From: Streptomyces fulvoviolaceus
Lineage (GTDB): Bacteria; Actinomycetota; Actinomycetes; Streptomycetales; Streptomycetaceae
DNA length: 64,000 nt
Assembly: GCF_000718165.1 (NCBI RefSeq)
Contig: NZ_JOEY01000033.1
Location: 62,001 to 126,000, forward strand
Reading direction: 5' to 3'
This document shows, piece by piece, positions 52,939 to 60,238 of this stretch (position 1 is its first letter; each line of letters opens with the position of its first letter). The position numbers and the translations under genes are program-made. The notes below the pieces were generated by a model. The model was not told the origin of the DNA. It was given only the letters and a program-made list of their open reading frames with translations, and ran no database searches.

Positions 52939-52951
52939 GTGACTGAGCGTT
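52604..52951. repeat. Direct repeat, copy 2 of an ATP-binding gene block
   Basis: Partner of 47657-48022, same orientation. One edge lies just past the caspase stop codon; for copy 1 the equivalent edge lies just past the phzF stop. Both duplications therefore end next to the 3' end of a plus-strand gene. Confidence 0.85.
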
Positions 52952-53035
52952 GACCAGGGGCGACCTGGCGACGGTCCGTAGTCGTACGAGTACGCCCGGC
53001 CGGTGTACGGGTTGTCGGGCGAGAGGGTTGCGGGC

Positions 53036-53890
53036 GTGAGCGAGCAGGGTCCGGAAACACCTGCGGAGGCCGAGGGCACGACGGGGCTCTTCACGGCCCT
53101 GGGCAAAATGCTCAAGCTGCTGCGTGAGCGGAAGGGGCTGACCCAGAAGGAGTTCGGCCAGATGGTGGGGTACGGCCCCGACGCGATCTCCGCGATGGAG
53201 CGCGGGGTGCGGGTGATCCGGCCGGAGGTTCTGGAGAAGGCGGACGAACTGCTGAACGCCGGGGGGCTGTTGAAGGAAGCGATCCCTGAGCTCAAGGAGG
53301 CGATGGCCAAGGCTCGGACTCGGCATCCGGAGTGGTATCGGAGTTATGCGGGGTTGGAAGCGGAGGCGGGCGAGCTGCACTTCTATGCCAACCATGCGGT
53401 GCACGGGCTGCTCCAGACCGAGGATCACGCACGGGCCGTGTTCGCCAAGCGGCGGCCGTTCCTCGACGAGGAGACAATCGAGAAGCGTGTCGCGGACCGG
53501 CTCTCCCGGCAGCAGGTCTTCGAGCGTCGGCCTGCACCGATCGTGAGTTACGTCCTCGAAGAGGTTGTGCTGGACCGGCCGATCGGCGGGCGTCGGGTGC
53601 ATGCGGACCAGCTTCGGCGCATGGTGCACGTTGGGCAGATGCGGAACGTCGAGATCCAGGTGATGCCGACCGGGCTGGAGGAACACCCCAACCTGGGCAG
53701 CGCGTTCAACCTGTTGGCGCCCAAGGGACACGGTCAGGTGGCGTACACGGAGGCCCAGGGGCATCCCCGGCTGATCACCGATCCGGAAGAGGTCCGGAAG
53801 ATCGCAGACCGCTATGGGATCATGCGAGCGATGGCGCTCTCCCCCTCGGAGTCCCGGAAGTTGATCGAGAAGAAGCTGGAGGAGCTATGA
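53036..53890 (+). CDS. XRE family regulator with DUF5753-type domain (WhiJ-like)
   Basis: 284-aa regulator typical of Streptomyces XRE/DUF397 pairs, the family of WhiJ. N-terminal HTH: LGKMLKLLRERKGLTQKEFG then DAISAMERGVR. The C-terminal 180 residues are a DUF5753-type domain (WYRSYAGLEAEAGELHFYANH, VHGLLQTEDHARAVF, EIQVMPTGLEEHPNLGSAFNLL). GTG 53036 is the domain start. It is divergent from ATP-binding pseudogene copy 2, and its stop overlaps the DUF397 ATG. Confidence 0.87.
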   Translation: MSEQGPETPAEAEGTTGLFTALGKMLKLLRERKGLTQKEFGQMVGYGPDAISAMERGVRVIRPEVLEKADELLNAGGLLKEAIPELKEAMAKARTRHPEWYRSYAGLEAEAGELHFYANHAVHGLLQTEDHARAVFAKRRPFLDEETIEKRVADRLSRQQVFERRPAPIVSYVLEEVVLDRPIGGRRVHADQLRRMVHVGQMRNVEIQVMPTGLEEHPNLGSAFNLLAPKGHGQVAYTEAQGHPRLITDPEEVRKIADRYGIMRAMALSPSESRKLIEKKLEEL

Positions 53891-54135
53891 ACGCCGAGCA
53901 GCTCACCTGGTTCAAGTCCAGCTACAGCGACGGCGAGGGCGGCGACTGCCTGGAGGTCGCCTACACCTGGCGCAAGTCCAGCTACAGCAGCGGCGAAGGC
54001 GGCGAATGCCTCGAACTCGCCGCCTGCCCCCACACCATCCACATCCGCGACTCCAAGCACCCCGAAGACAGCAGCCCCACCCTCCACCTCACCCCCTCCA
54101 CCTGGACCGCCTTCCTCACCGGCGTTCTCAACTGA
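53887..54135 (+). CDS. DUF397 protein with duplicated N-terminal motif
   Basis: 82-aa member of the DUF397 (BldB-like) family, partner of the XRE regulator. Normal members carry one W-x-KSSYS-x-GEGG-x-CLEV block. Here it appears twice in tandem: TWFKSSYSDGEGGDCLEV and TWRKSSYSSGEGGECLEL. Then comes the standard IHIRDSKHPEDSSPTLHL and TWTAFLTGV. ATG 53887 overlaps the XRE stop (ATGA). Confidence 0.85.
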   Translation: MNAEQLTWFKSSYSDGEGGDCLEVAYTWRKSSYSSGEGGECLELAACPHTIHIRDSKHPEDSSPTLHLTPSTWTAFLTGVLN

Positions 54136-54167
54136 ACGTCGGCTGCGGTCCGGGCCGGAGCCGGGCG

Positions 54168-54440
54168 ATGCGCCCCCTCTCGGCGAAGCGGATCCAAGTG
54201 TCCGCGACCCGGGGCCGTTCCAGAGACCTGCTGCGTTCTGCGGACATGGCGATCGCCGAAGCACGCCGCCGAGCCACACGCGACGAGCCCGCCATCGTCA
54301 CGATCGGGGATGTGACCAGGGTGGCATCCCAGCACCATGGGCACCTCTTCGTGGATCACGAGGAGGCAGCGGACGCCCTCCGCCAACGCTACGAGGCCGC
54401 CGGCTGTCGGACGGACTGCACGACCGACGCGTTCAACTGA
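54168..54440 (+). CDS. Small hypothetical protein
   Basis: 90-aa basic, soluble protein of unknown function from ATG 54168, which follows GGAGCCGGGCG. It contains LLRSADMAIAEARRRATRDE and HLFVDHEEAADALRQRYEAAG; the second looks like a short strand-helix with acidic and His residues. It lies 32 bp after the DUF397 gene on the same strand. I cannot rule out chance coding. Confidence 0.5.
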   Translation: MRPLSAKRIQVSATRGRSRDLLRSADMAIAEARRRATRDEPAIVTIGDVTRVASQHHGHLFVDHEEAADALRQRYEAAGCRTDCTTDAFN

Positions 54441-54471
54441 CTCGGTCGAAACACTCCGCAAGACCAGCCTG

Positions 54472-54489
54472 GATCACGCGATAGTGATC
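54472..54489. promoter_or_regulatory. Inverted repeat before the SnoaL/hydrolase genes
   Basis: GATCAC-GCGATA-GTGATC, a perfect 6+6+6 palindrome, 35 bp upstream of the SnoaL-like gene. A candidate operator for the two-gene unit that follows. Confidence 0.4.
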
Positions 54490-54523
54490 GCTGACCGCTT
54501 GTGCGTACTACTGAGGAGGTCAC

Positions 54524-54970
54524 GTGAGCCTGAGCCCGCGCGAGGTGTTTCTCCGGCTTGTTCGCGGAGTCGCAGACGGGGAAACCGACGAGTTGCCCGA
54601 CCTGTACGGCGAGGTCACCGACGTCCGGCATCCGATGGCGACTCCGGCGTCCGAGCCGTTGACGAGTCGGCGTGCGCTCCGGCCGCACTTCAGCGTGCCA
54701 CCGGAAGTGCGGGAGTCCTTGCCCAAGAGGCGGGTCGTCGATGTCGTCGTACACGAGACCGCCGATCCTGAAGTGATCGTCGCCGAGTTCGCTTATGAGT
54801 TCACGTCACCGGACGGCTCCCCGGCCAAGGTGCCCTGCGTCTTCGTCATGCGGGTCCGGGACGGTCAGATCATCGAGTCACGCGACTACATCGACCCGAT
54901 CCGTACGTACACGGCGCGTGGGGACCTCGGCCTCCTCATCGCGTCGTTGCGGAAGGACGCACCGAGGTGA
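54524..54970 (+). CDS. SnoaL/NTF2-like protein
   Basis: 148-aa protein with the NTF2 cone fold pattern: helix VFLRLVRGVADGETDELPDLYGE, then a strand with DVRHPMATP, and later VAEFAYEFTSP and MRVRDGQIIESRDYIDP. The family includes cyclases, isomerases and binding proteins; the substrate is unknown. GTG 54524 follows GAGGAGG. Its stop overlaps the hydrolase GTG (GTGA), so the two are coupled. Confidence 0.8.
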   Translation: MSLSPREVFLRLVRGVADGETDELPDLYGEVTDVRHPMATPASEPLTSRRALRPHFSVPPEVRESLPKRRVVDVVVHETADPEVIVAEFAYEFTSPDGSPAKVPCVFVMRVRDGQIIESRDYIDPIRTYTARGDLGLLIASLRKDAPR

Positions 54971-55806
54971 CCACCCGCACCGTCCACACCGAGGACGGCG
55001 CCACGACCGAGGTACGGCTGTGGCGGAGCCAGGACGCCCCGTCGGCACCGGTCCTGATCTGCATGCCGGCCATGGGGACGCGGGCGTCGTACTACACGCC
55101 CCTCGCGGAGGCACTCGCCGAGGCCGGATTCCAGGTGGTGGTGGGCGAGTTGAGGGGGCAGGGGACGAGCTCCGTGAAGGCCCGGCGCGGAGTCCGGTAC
55201 GGCTACCACGAGATGGTGGCGTACGACTATCCCGCCCTGTTCGCCATGGTCGAGACCGAGTTCCCGTCCGCGCCCCGCTACCTCCTGGGCCACAGCCTCG
55301 GCGGCCAGCTCGGCATGCTCCACCTGAGTCAGGCCCCCCGGTCGGCCACGGGCGCAATCCTGGTCGGCGCGCCGTCCTGCCACTACCGGGGATGGCCCCT
55401 CCCCCGAGGCCTCGGGATGCTCGCGGGCCTTCATCTCGCCATCGCGATCGGATGGTCGTACGGCCATTTCCCGGGCCTCCGCCTGGGCGCACTCGGCGAC
55501 GACTCACCCCAGCTCATCCGCGACCTGGCGACCCAGACCCGAACCGGCGTCTATCAAGTCCCTTCCTCAGACACGGACTTCGAGCCCCTCCTCGCCGAAC
55601 TGAACCTCCCGGTCCTGGCGGTGGCGGTCGAGGGCGACGGCATGGCCCCGCGGACAGCCGTACACAACCTCACCGCCAAGCTGACGAACGCCCGCGTGAC
55701 CCACTGGGACCTGCCCCTCAACGGCACCCATCGCAACCCGCACTACGGCTGGGTACGAGAGAACGCCTCGCTGGTCGAACGCGTGCGGATGTTCACCACC
55801 GAGTGA
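54967..55806 (+). CDS. Alpha/beta hydrolase
   Basis: 279-aa serine hydrolase. The nucleophile elbow is GHSLGG (Ser110), the oxyanion segment CMPAMGTRASYY, a candidate Asp lies in EGDGMAP, and the C-terminal His in HRNPHYGWVREN. The oxyanion and lid layout resembles monoacylglycerol lipase-like enzymes. Its last 60 residues are duplicated as the fragment at 48093-48275, which points to a former larger duplication. GTG 54967 overlaps the SnoaL-like stop. Confidence 0.83.
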   Translation: MTTRTVHTEDGATTEVRLWRSQDAPSAPVLICMPAMGTRASYYTPLAEALAEAGFQVVVGELRGQGTSSVKARRGVRYGYHEMVAYDYPALFAMVETEFPSAPRYLLGHSLGGQLGMLHLSQAPRSATGAILVGAPSCHYRGWPLPRGLGMLAGLHLAIAIGWSYGHFPGLRLGALGDDSPQLIRDLATQTRTGVYQVPSSDTDFEPLLAELNLPVLAVAVEGDGMAPRTAVHNLTAKLTNARVTHWDLPLNGTHRNPHYGWVRENASLVERVRMFTTE

Positions 55807-55885
55807 GGCCTTGTCGGCGATGCGTGCGCTGCTCCATCAGTTCCAGGCAGCGCGCTCGGCCTCGGTTCGATTGGCGACGAGATCT

Positions 55886-56404
55886 ATGCTCGGATGCGTG
55901 ATCGAGACTGAGCGGCTGCTCCTTCGGCCTCTTCGTGTGTCTGACGTCGACGTCTTCGTCGAACTCCACGCCGACCCGCAGATCAATCGCTTCGTCGGAT
56001 CCTTCTCGCATCAACAAGCACTGGAGCGCCTTACTGCGATCGAGCGGCAGTGGGCTGAGCGAGGCCATGGCCTGTGCGCGATCGAGCTCAAGTCGAGCGG
56101 TGAGTTCATCGGCCGAAGCGGGCTGCAGTACTGGGAACAGTTCGACGAAGTGGAACTGGGATGGACCCTTCGAGCGGATCACTGGGGGCACGGGTATGCG
56201 ACCGAGGCCGCTCGGGCCTGCCTGGAATGGGGTTTTGCCACGCTTGACGACGACTACTTCACAGCTCTCATACGGCCGGGCAACGAGGCGTCAGTGAAGG
56301 TGGCCGAGCGGCTGGGGTTCTCACCGCGTCGAGAGGACCAACTGCAGGGCAGCCCGGTCACGGTGTATGCCGTGGACCGCCCAGCCGACCTGCCCTCCCG
56401 TTGA
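55886..56404 (+). CDS. GNAT family N-acetyltransferase (RimJ/RimL type)
   Basis: 172-aa acetyltransferase. N-terminal IETERLLLRPLRVSDVDVF, CoA site LRADHWGHGYATEAARACLEWGF, and NEASVKVAERLGFSPRRE are the RimJ/RimL pattern. ATG 55886 is used; GTG 55898, 12 bp downstream, also fits the domain start. Substrate unknown. Confidence 0.8.
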   Translation: MLGCVIETERLLLRPLRVSDVDVFVELHADPQINRFVGSFSHQQALERLTAIERQWAERGHGLCAIELKSSGEFIGRSGLQYWEQFDEVELGWTLRADHWGHGYATEAARACLEWGFATLDDDYFTALIRPGNEASVKVAERLGFSPRREDQLQGSPVTVYAVDRPADLPSR

Positions 56405-56623
56405 GCCGTACCGCCGCCGGCGGGCACGGTGAGGGCTCCTCGCAGCCGGGGGGAAGCGGGGGGCTCTGCCGGGGCGGCTCTCCACGCTTCCGCCGGAGGA
56501 ACAGGTCAGGCTGATGTCGACCGAGTGGTGCGTCCGCCACGGGGCCGCCCCCTCGGCAGTACCGCTGCCGGAACTGGTCCCCTGAACAGGGCGAGCGGCC
56601 TACCCGAAACTTGAGCAGTGCGC
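56405..56623. other. Non-coding gap before the toxin-antitoxin operon
   Basis: About 220 bp with no gene-like frame that I can support. Short frames here have unnatural composition (Gly/Arg/Ala runs). Confidence 0.5.
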
Positions 56624-56642
56624 GTATACGTCACCGTATACT
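56624..56642 (+). promoter_or_regulatory. Palindromic operator overlapping the -10 of a leaderless promoter
   Basis: GTATACG-TCAC-CGTATAC is a perfect 18-bp palindrome. Its right arm runs into TATACT (56637-56642), a good -10 box, which would start transcription at or next to the ATG at 56650. No ribosome site precedes that ATG, so the mRNA is probably leaderless. An RHH antitoxin bound here would block RNA polymerase. Confidence 0.65.
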
Positions 56643-56649
56643 CTCACTC

Positions 56650-56913
56650 ATGTCCGATGCCATGATCCGGGTCCCCTCCGAGGTCCGAGACCGCCTCGCG
56701 GTCATCGCCGAGTCCCGAAGTACATCGATCCGTTCCCTCGTTCAGGAATTCGCCGAGACCACTCTCACCGCCGAGGAGCGCCGCGAGCGCGCTGAGCGGA
56801 CCCGCGCCTACCTCGCCGAGCACTTCGGCGTCGAGGTGACGGACGAAGAGAGCTCCGCCATGGGGCGCAAGCTGCGTGACGCCTTCGCCGACCGGACGGA
56901 CTCCGCCGCGTGA
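56650..56913 (+). CDS. Ribbon-helix-helix antitoxin
   Basis: 87-aa DNA-binding antitoxin candidate. The N-terminal strand MIRVPSEVRDRLAVIA and helix STSIRSLVQEFAETT form the RHH fold; the acidic/basic C-terminal half (TAEERRERAERTRAYLAEHF) would wrap the toxin. Its last codons overlap the PIN gene start (GTGA). Autoregulation through the palindrome upstream is likely. Confidence 0.8.
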   Translation: MSDAMIRVPSEVRDRLAVIAESRSTSIRSLVQEFAETTLTAEERRERAERTRAYLAEHFGVEVTDEESSAMGRKLRDAFADRTDSAA

Positions 56914-57296
56914 TCCAGCACCACCTCGTACTGGACACTCCCACTCTTCTCGCCCTGACCGGCAACCGTCAGGTGTCCGCTCTCGTCCACCGGGCCCATT
57001 TCGAGCCCGAAGTCCGGCTGTGGGCGCCCGCACTGTCCATCCTGGAAGCCGACGCCGAGTACATGGGCCTCGCCGAGCACATCGGGCAGCTCGAAGTCGT
57101 CCACACCCTCGACCTGGACTACACGGCCACTCTCGCCGTCGCCCGACTGCGCCGGGACGGAGTGTCTCCCGGCGTCGGGGCCGCCATCCACGCCGTACGG
57201 AACCTGCCCGACTGGGACGCGGACGCGCTGGTCGCCACCGTGGCCGCCAAGGCGTACGACGGCAGAGAGGTGCCGGTCCTCGACCTCACTCGCTGA
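56910..57296 (+). CDS. PIN domain-like toxin
   Basis: 128-aa PIN-like protein, usually an RNase toxin. Acidic metal-binding residues can be placed at LVLDTPTLLAL (Asp9), ILEADAEYM (the Glu and Asp pair) and NLPDWDADALVAT. The GTG start overlaps the antitoxin stop by 4 bp, so the pair is translationally coupled. The first motif is somewhat divergent from VapC, so activity is likely but not certain. Confidence 0.76.
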   Translation: MIQHHLVLDTPTLLALTGNRQVSALVHRAHFEPEVRLWAPALSILEADAEYMGLAEHIGQLEVVHTLDLDYTATLAVARLRRDGVSPGVGAAIHAVRNLPDWDADALVATVAAKAYDGREVPVLDLTR

Positions 57297-57405
57297 GCGC
57301 GAGACCGCCACGGCGGCCAGTCCCCGGTGGCGCGCCACCGTACCCCCCGCACGACCACCCACACGCCCCTGCCGACGACCGCACCCCGCACCCCACACTC
57401 GCGGC

Positions 57406-58443
57406 ATGACCACGCACGTGTCGCGTACCGGCCCGGCCGCGGAGGCGGGGACGGCGGACGAGCTCGGGGCGCTGCTCTCCACCCTGGTGGGGCGGAGTGT
57501 CCCGCACGACGGGTATCTGCTGGCGGGGATGGACCCGGTCAGCGACACGTACGCGTTCCACACGGCTCGGCGCGCGTACGGCCGGGAGACGATGCGGCTG
57601 CTGGAGCGCGAGTTCGGGACACCGCGGGAGGCCCTTCCCTTCTGCCGGCTGTTCCACGGGCCCACCCCCGTCGGCGTACTGCGCGCCGATGTACGGGCCC
57701 ACCGCAGGAGTGGGCGGCTGGACGCGATGCTGCGGAACGACGGGCTGGGCACCGAGATGCGGATCGCGCTGCCGATGGACGGCCGGGCCTGGGGCGGACT
57801 GGTCCTGACACGGGAGCGGGGCAGCAGGGCGTTCTCGGACGCCGAGGCCGGACGGGCCGAGCGGCTGGTGGGGCCGCTGGCTGTCGCTTTGAGGCGGTAC
57901 GTCGTGAGCAAGCCGTTGCGGGTGGCGCCGTACGAAGGACCGCCCGGTGTGGTGGTCCTAGGGCCGGACGGCACGGTGAAGGCGACGACGCCGGGCCACC
58001 GGGAGTGGCTGCGCGAGTACGTCCCCGACCCGACGCGCGGCATGGACGACACGGCGCTGTTCGACGGCCTGTGGGACCTGACGTACACCGCGCGGGTGGC
58101 GCCGGGCGGCACGGCGGTCAGCCGGCTGTACACCTCGTGCGGCTGGCGGACGCTGCACGTCCAGCCGCTCACCCCGCACGAAGGCGCCGACAGCGTCGTC
58201 ACCCTCCAGCCCGCCACGGCCGACGAACTGCTGCCCGCCCTGACCGTCTGGTACGGCATCACACCCCGGGAACGCGAGGTGCTGCGGCACGCCCTCGACG
58301 GGCTGCCGGCCAAGAGCATCGCGCGCCGCCTGGAACTGTCGCTCCACACCGTCAACGACCATCTGCGCGCGGTCTACCGGAAGTTGGGGGTGGGCGGACG
58401 CGACGAGCTCTCCGCGTCCCTACGGCCGCGGGGGAACCCCTAG
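57406..58443 (+). CDS. LuxR family regulator with an N-terminal sensory region
   Basis: 345-aa regulator. Residues 1-240 form a GAF/PAS-like sensory region without a receiver domain (RIALPMDGRAWGGLVLTRERG). The C-terminal LuxR HTH reads GITPREREVLRHALDGLPAKSIA then RLELSLHTVNDHLRAVYRKLG. Its target may be the secreted-protein genes that follow on the same strand after 46 bp. Confidence 0.84.
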   Translation: MTTHVSRTGPAAEAGTADELGALLSTLVGRSVPHDGYLLAGMDPVSDTYAFHTARRAYGRETMRLLEREFGTPREALPFCRLFHGPTPVGVLRADVRAHRRSGRLDAMLRNDGLGTEMRIALPMDGRAWGGLVLTRERGSRAFSDAEAGRAERLVGPLAVALRRYVVSKPLRVAPYEGPPGVVVLGPDGTVKATTPGHREWLREYVPDPTRGMDDTALFDGLWDLTYTARVAPGGTAVSRLYTSCGWRTLHVQPLTPHEGADSVVTLQPATADELLPALTVWYGITPREREVLRHALDGLPAKSIARRLELSLHTVNDHLRAVYRKLGVGGRDELSASLRPRGNP

Positions 58444-58489
58444 TTCTCGGGATACCGCGGCCTTCCGTGCCCGGGCCACGGTAGGTCCC

Positions 58490-58636
58490 ATGCGTCTGCG
58501 CCTGCTCCTCCTGCTCATCACCGCCTCCACCCTGGCCGTGGTTCTCCTCGGGTCAAGGTCTCTCCATTCCTCGCCCATCCCTCCCCCAAGTCCCCTGGCG
58601 GGACCTACCGACCCCGGTGTTCACTGCGCCGCATGA
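58490..58636 (+). CDS. 48-aa secreted or membrane-anchored small protein
   Basis: The frame begins MRLRLLLLLITASTLAVVLL, a clean signal peptide or TM helix, followed by a short Ser/Pro-rich tail with one Cys near the end (TDPGVHCAA). Its TGA overlaps the ATG of the PNGase A-like gene (ATGA), a strong sign of coupling. The ribosome site (GGTAGG) is weak. It is too short for most gene callers. Function unknown; it may be a leader that couples expression. Confidence 0.6.
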   Translation: MRLRLLLLLITASTLAVVLLGSRSLHSSPIPPPSPLAGPTDPGVHCAA

Positions 58637-60225
58637 GACCTCCGACCACTCTGCGGCGCGCAGCCACCCTGCTCACCGCAACCCTCGCCTCGCTGGGCCT
58701 CGCGATGGGCACGGCGTCCGCCGAGACCGTTCCCACCGAGTTCGGGACCGACTACCACGACCCCGTGACGGCCGCCCCGCCGATCAGCACCCCGCACACC
58801 AGGTCGTGCTCGGTCACGGTCGCCGAGGCTCAGTTCAAGGACTTCACGCCGTACACCGGGGCGTACGCGCCGCCGACCGGGTGCGGGACCCCGGGCCGCT
58901 GGTCGAAGGTCGTCCTGCGGATGGACGGGAACGTGAAGGGACGGCAGTACGACCGGCTGGGGTATCTGGACATCGGAGGGGTACAGGTCTTCCGTACGTC
59001 CACCCCCGAGCCCTCCCAGGACGGCATCGACTGGTCCGTCGAGAAGGACGTCACGGAGTACGAGAAGACGCTGAGCAGCCCGCAGTCCGTCGACATGCTC
59101 ATCGGCAACGTTGTCAACGACACGTACACGGGCGTGCTGGACGTCAAGGTGACGCTCACCTTCTACGCCCCCGAGTCCCGCCACCCGTCGTCTGCTCCCG
59201 ATCAGGTCATCCCCCTCAGCGACGGCAACAGCGTCACCACCGGCGCCTCCCTCACCACCCCGCGCAACTCCGAGCGCATCCTCGCCGAGGTGTACGCCAC
59301 CGGGTCGGGCGGCGGCTGCGAGGAGTTCTGGTACTCGGCGACCACGCCGTCCGCGTCGTACTCCTGCCAGGGCGGGGACGACGGGCCCTACCGCGAGGTG
59401 CAGGTGAGTGTCGACGGGAAGGTCGCCGGGATCGCCTCGCCGTATCCGAACGTGTGGACCGGCGGCTGGTCGCCGTATCTGTGGTCGGTGATTCCGTCTC
59501 CCACCGCCTTCGACGTACGGCCTCTCACCTTCGACCTGACCCCGTTCGCGGGGTTGCTCAACGACGGCAAGGCGCACACGGTCGATGTGTCGGTGGTCGG
59601 GGTGCCGGCCGGGCAGACGGGGTGGAGCGCGCCGACCAACATCCTGGTGTGGCAGGACGCCCACAAGTCGGTGGTGACGGGGGCCGTGACGTCGTACGAG
59701 AAGGCGGATCCGGCGGTGGGCAACACCTACACCGACGGCTCGCTGCGGCACCTGGTGACCGACAGCAAGGACCGGCTGAAGGTCTCCGGCTACCTCGACA
59801 CGTCCCACGGCCGGGTCACCACGACCGTCGAGCAGACCCTGACCACGGCGATCGACCACCAGTGGACGCCCGACGAGAACACCGACAACCAGACCGGCAC
59901 GTGGACCGACCAGCAGGCCGTGACCACCGACGGGCACGTCTCCCGCACCGACCGCACCTACACCCTGGACGGCCGCGCCACCATCGACAGCGCCGACCGG
60001 CTGCGGGTCGTCATGTCGGTCGGTGACCACGCCCGCGCCGAAGGCGTCCGCATCGACGACACCTACCACGGCGACGCCACCTTCACCCTCGGCGTCGCCC
60101 GCGAGGACCGGCACGCCGTCGCCACCACCAGCGAGCGCTACCGCCTCCAGGGCCCGGGGGCCTGCTACGACCACACGCTCGCGACCGAGCAGGGAGTGCT
60201 GACGAAGGACGTACGACGCTGCTGA
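58633..60225 (+). CDS. Secreted PNGase A-like (peptide N-glycanase family) protein
   Basis: 530-aa exported protein with a signal peptide ending in SAETVPTEF. The N-terminal half matches plant-type peptide-N4-(N-acetyl-beta-glucosaminyl)asparagine amidase A: KGRQYDRLGYLDIGGVQVFR, STPEPSQDGIDWSVEKDVTE, then VWTGGWSPYLWSVI and FDLTPFAGLLNDGKAHTV. Members in soil actinobacteria may remove N-glycans from eukaryotic glycoproteins for nutrition. The C-terminal half is a less conserved beta-rich region. ATG 58633 overlaps the 48-aa gene stop. Activity is inferred from family only. Confidence 0.82.
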   Translation: MRPPTTLRRAATLLTATLASLGLAMGTASAETVPTEFGTDYHDPVTAAPPISTPHTRSCSVTVAEAQFKDFTPYTGAYAPPTGCGTPGRWSKVVLRMDGNVKGRQYDRLGYLDIGGVQVFRTSTPEPSQDGIDWSVEKDVTEYEKTLSSPQSVDMLIGNVVNDTYTGVLDVKVTLTFYAPESRHPSSAPDQVIPLSDGNSVTTGASLTTPRNSERILAEVYATGSGGGCEEFWYSATTPSASYSCQGGDDGPYREVQVSVDGKVAGIASPYPNVWTGGWSPYLWSVIPSPTAFDVRPLTFDLTPFAGLLNDGKAHTVDVSVVGVPAGQTGWSAPTNILVWQDAHKSVVTGAVTSYEKADPAVGNTYTDGSLRHLVTDSKDRLKVSGYLDTSHGRVTTTVEQTLTTAIDHQWTPDENTDNQTGTWTDQQAVTTDGHVSRTDRTYTLDGRATIDSADRLRVVMSVGDHARAEGVRIDDTYHGDATFTLGVAREDRHAVATTSERYRLQGPGACYDHTLATEQGVLTKDVRRC

Positions 60226-60238
60226 GCGGCAACAGCCC

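Noticed and set aside
56429..56614. Short frame before the toxin-antitoxin genes
   Set aside because: Low-complexity composition, no ribosome site, and no recognisable feature.
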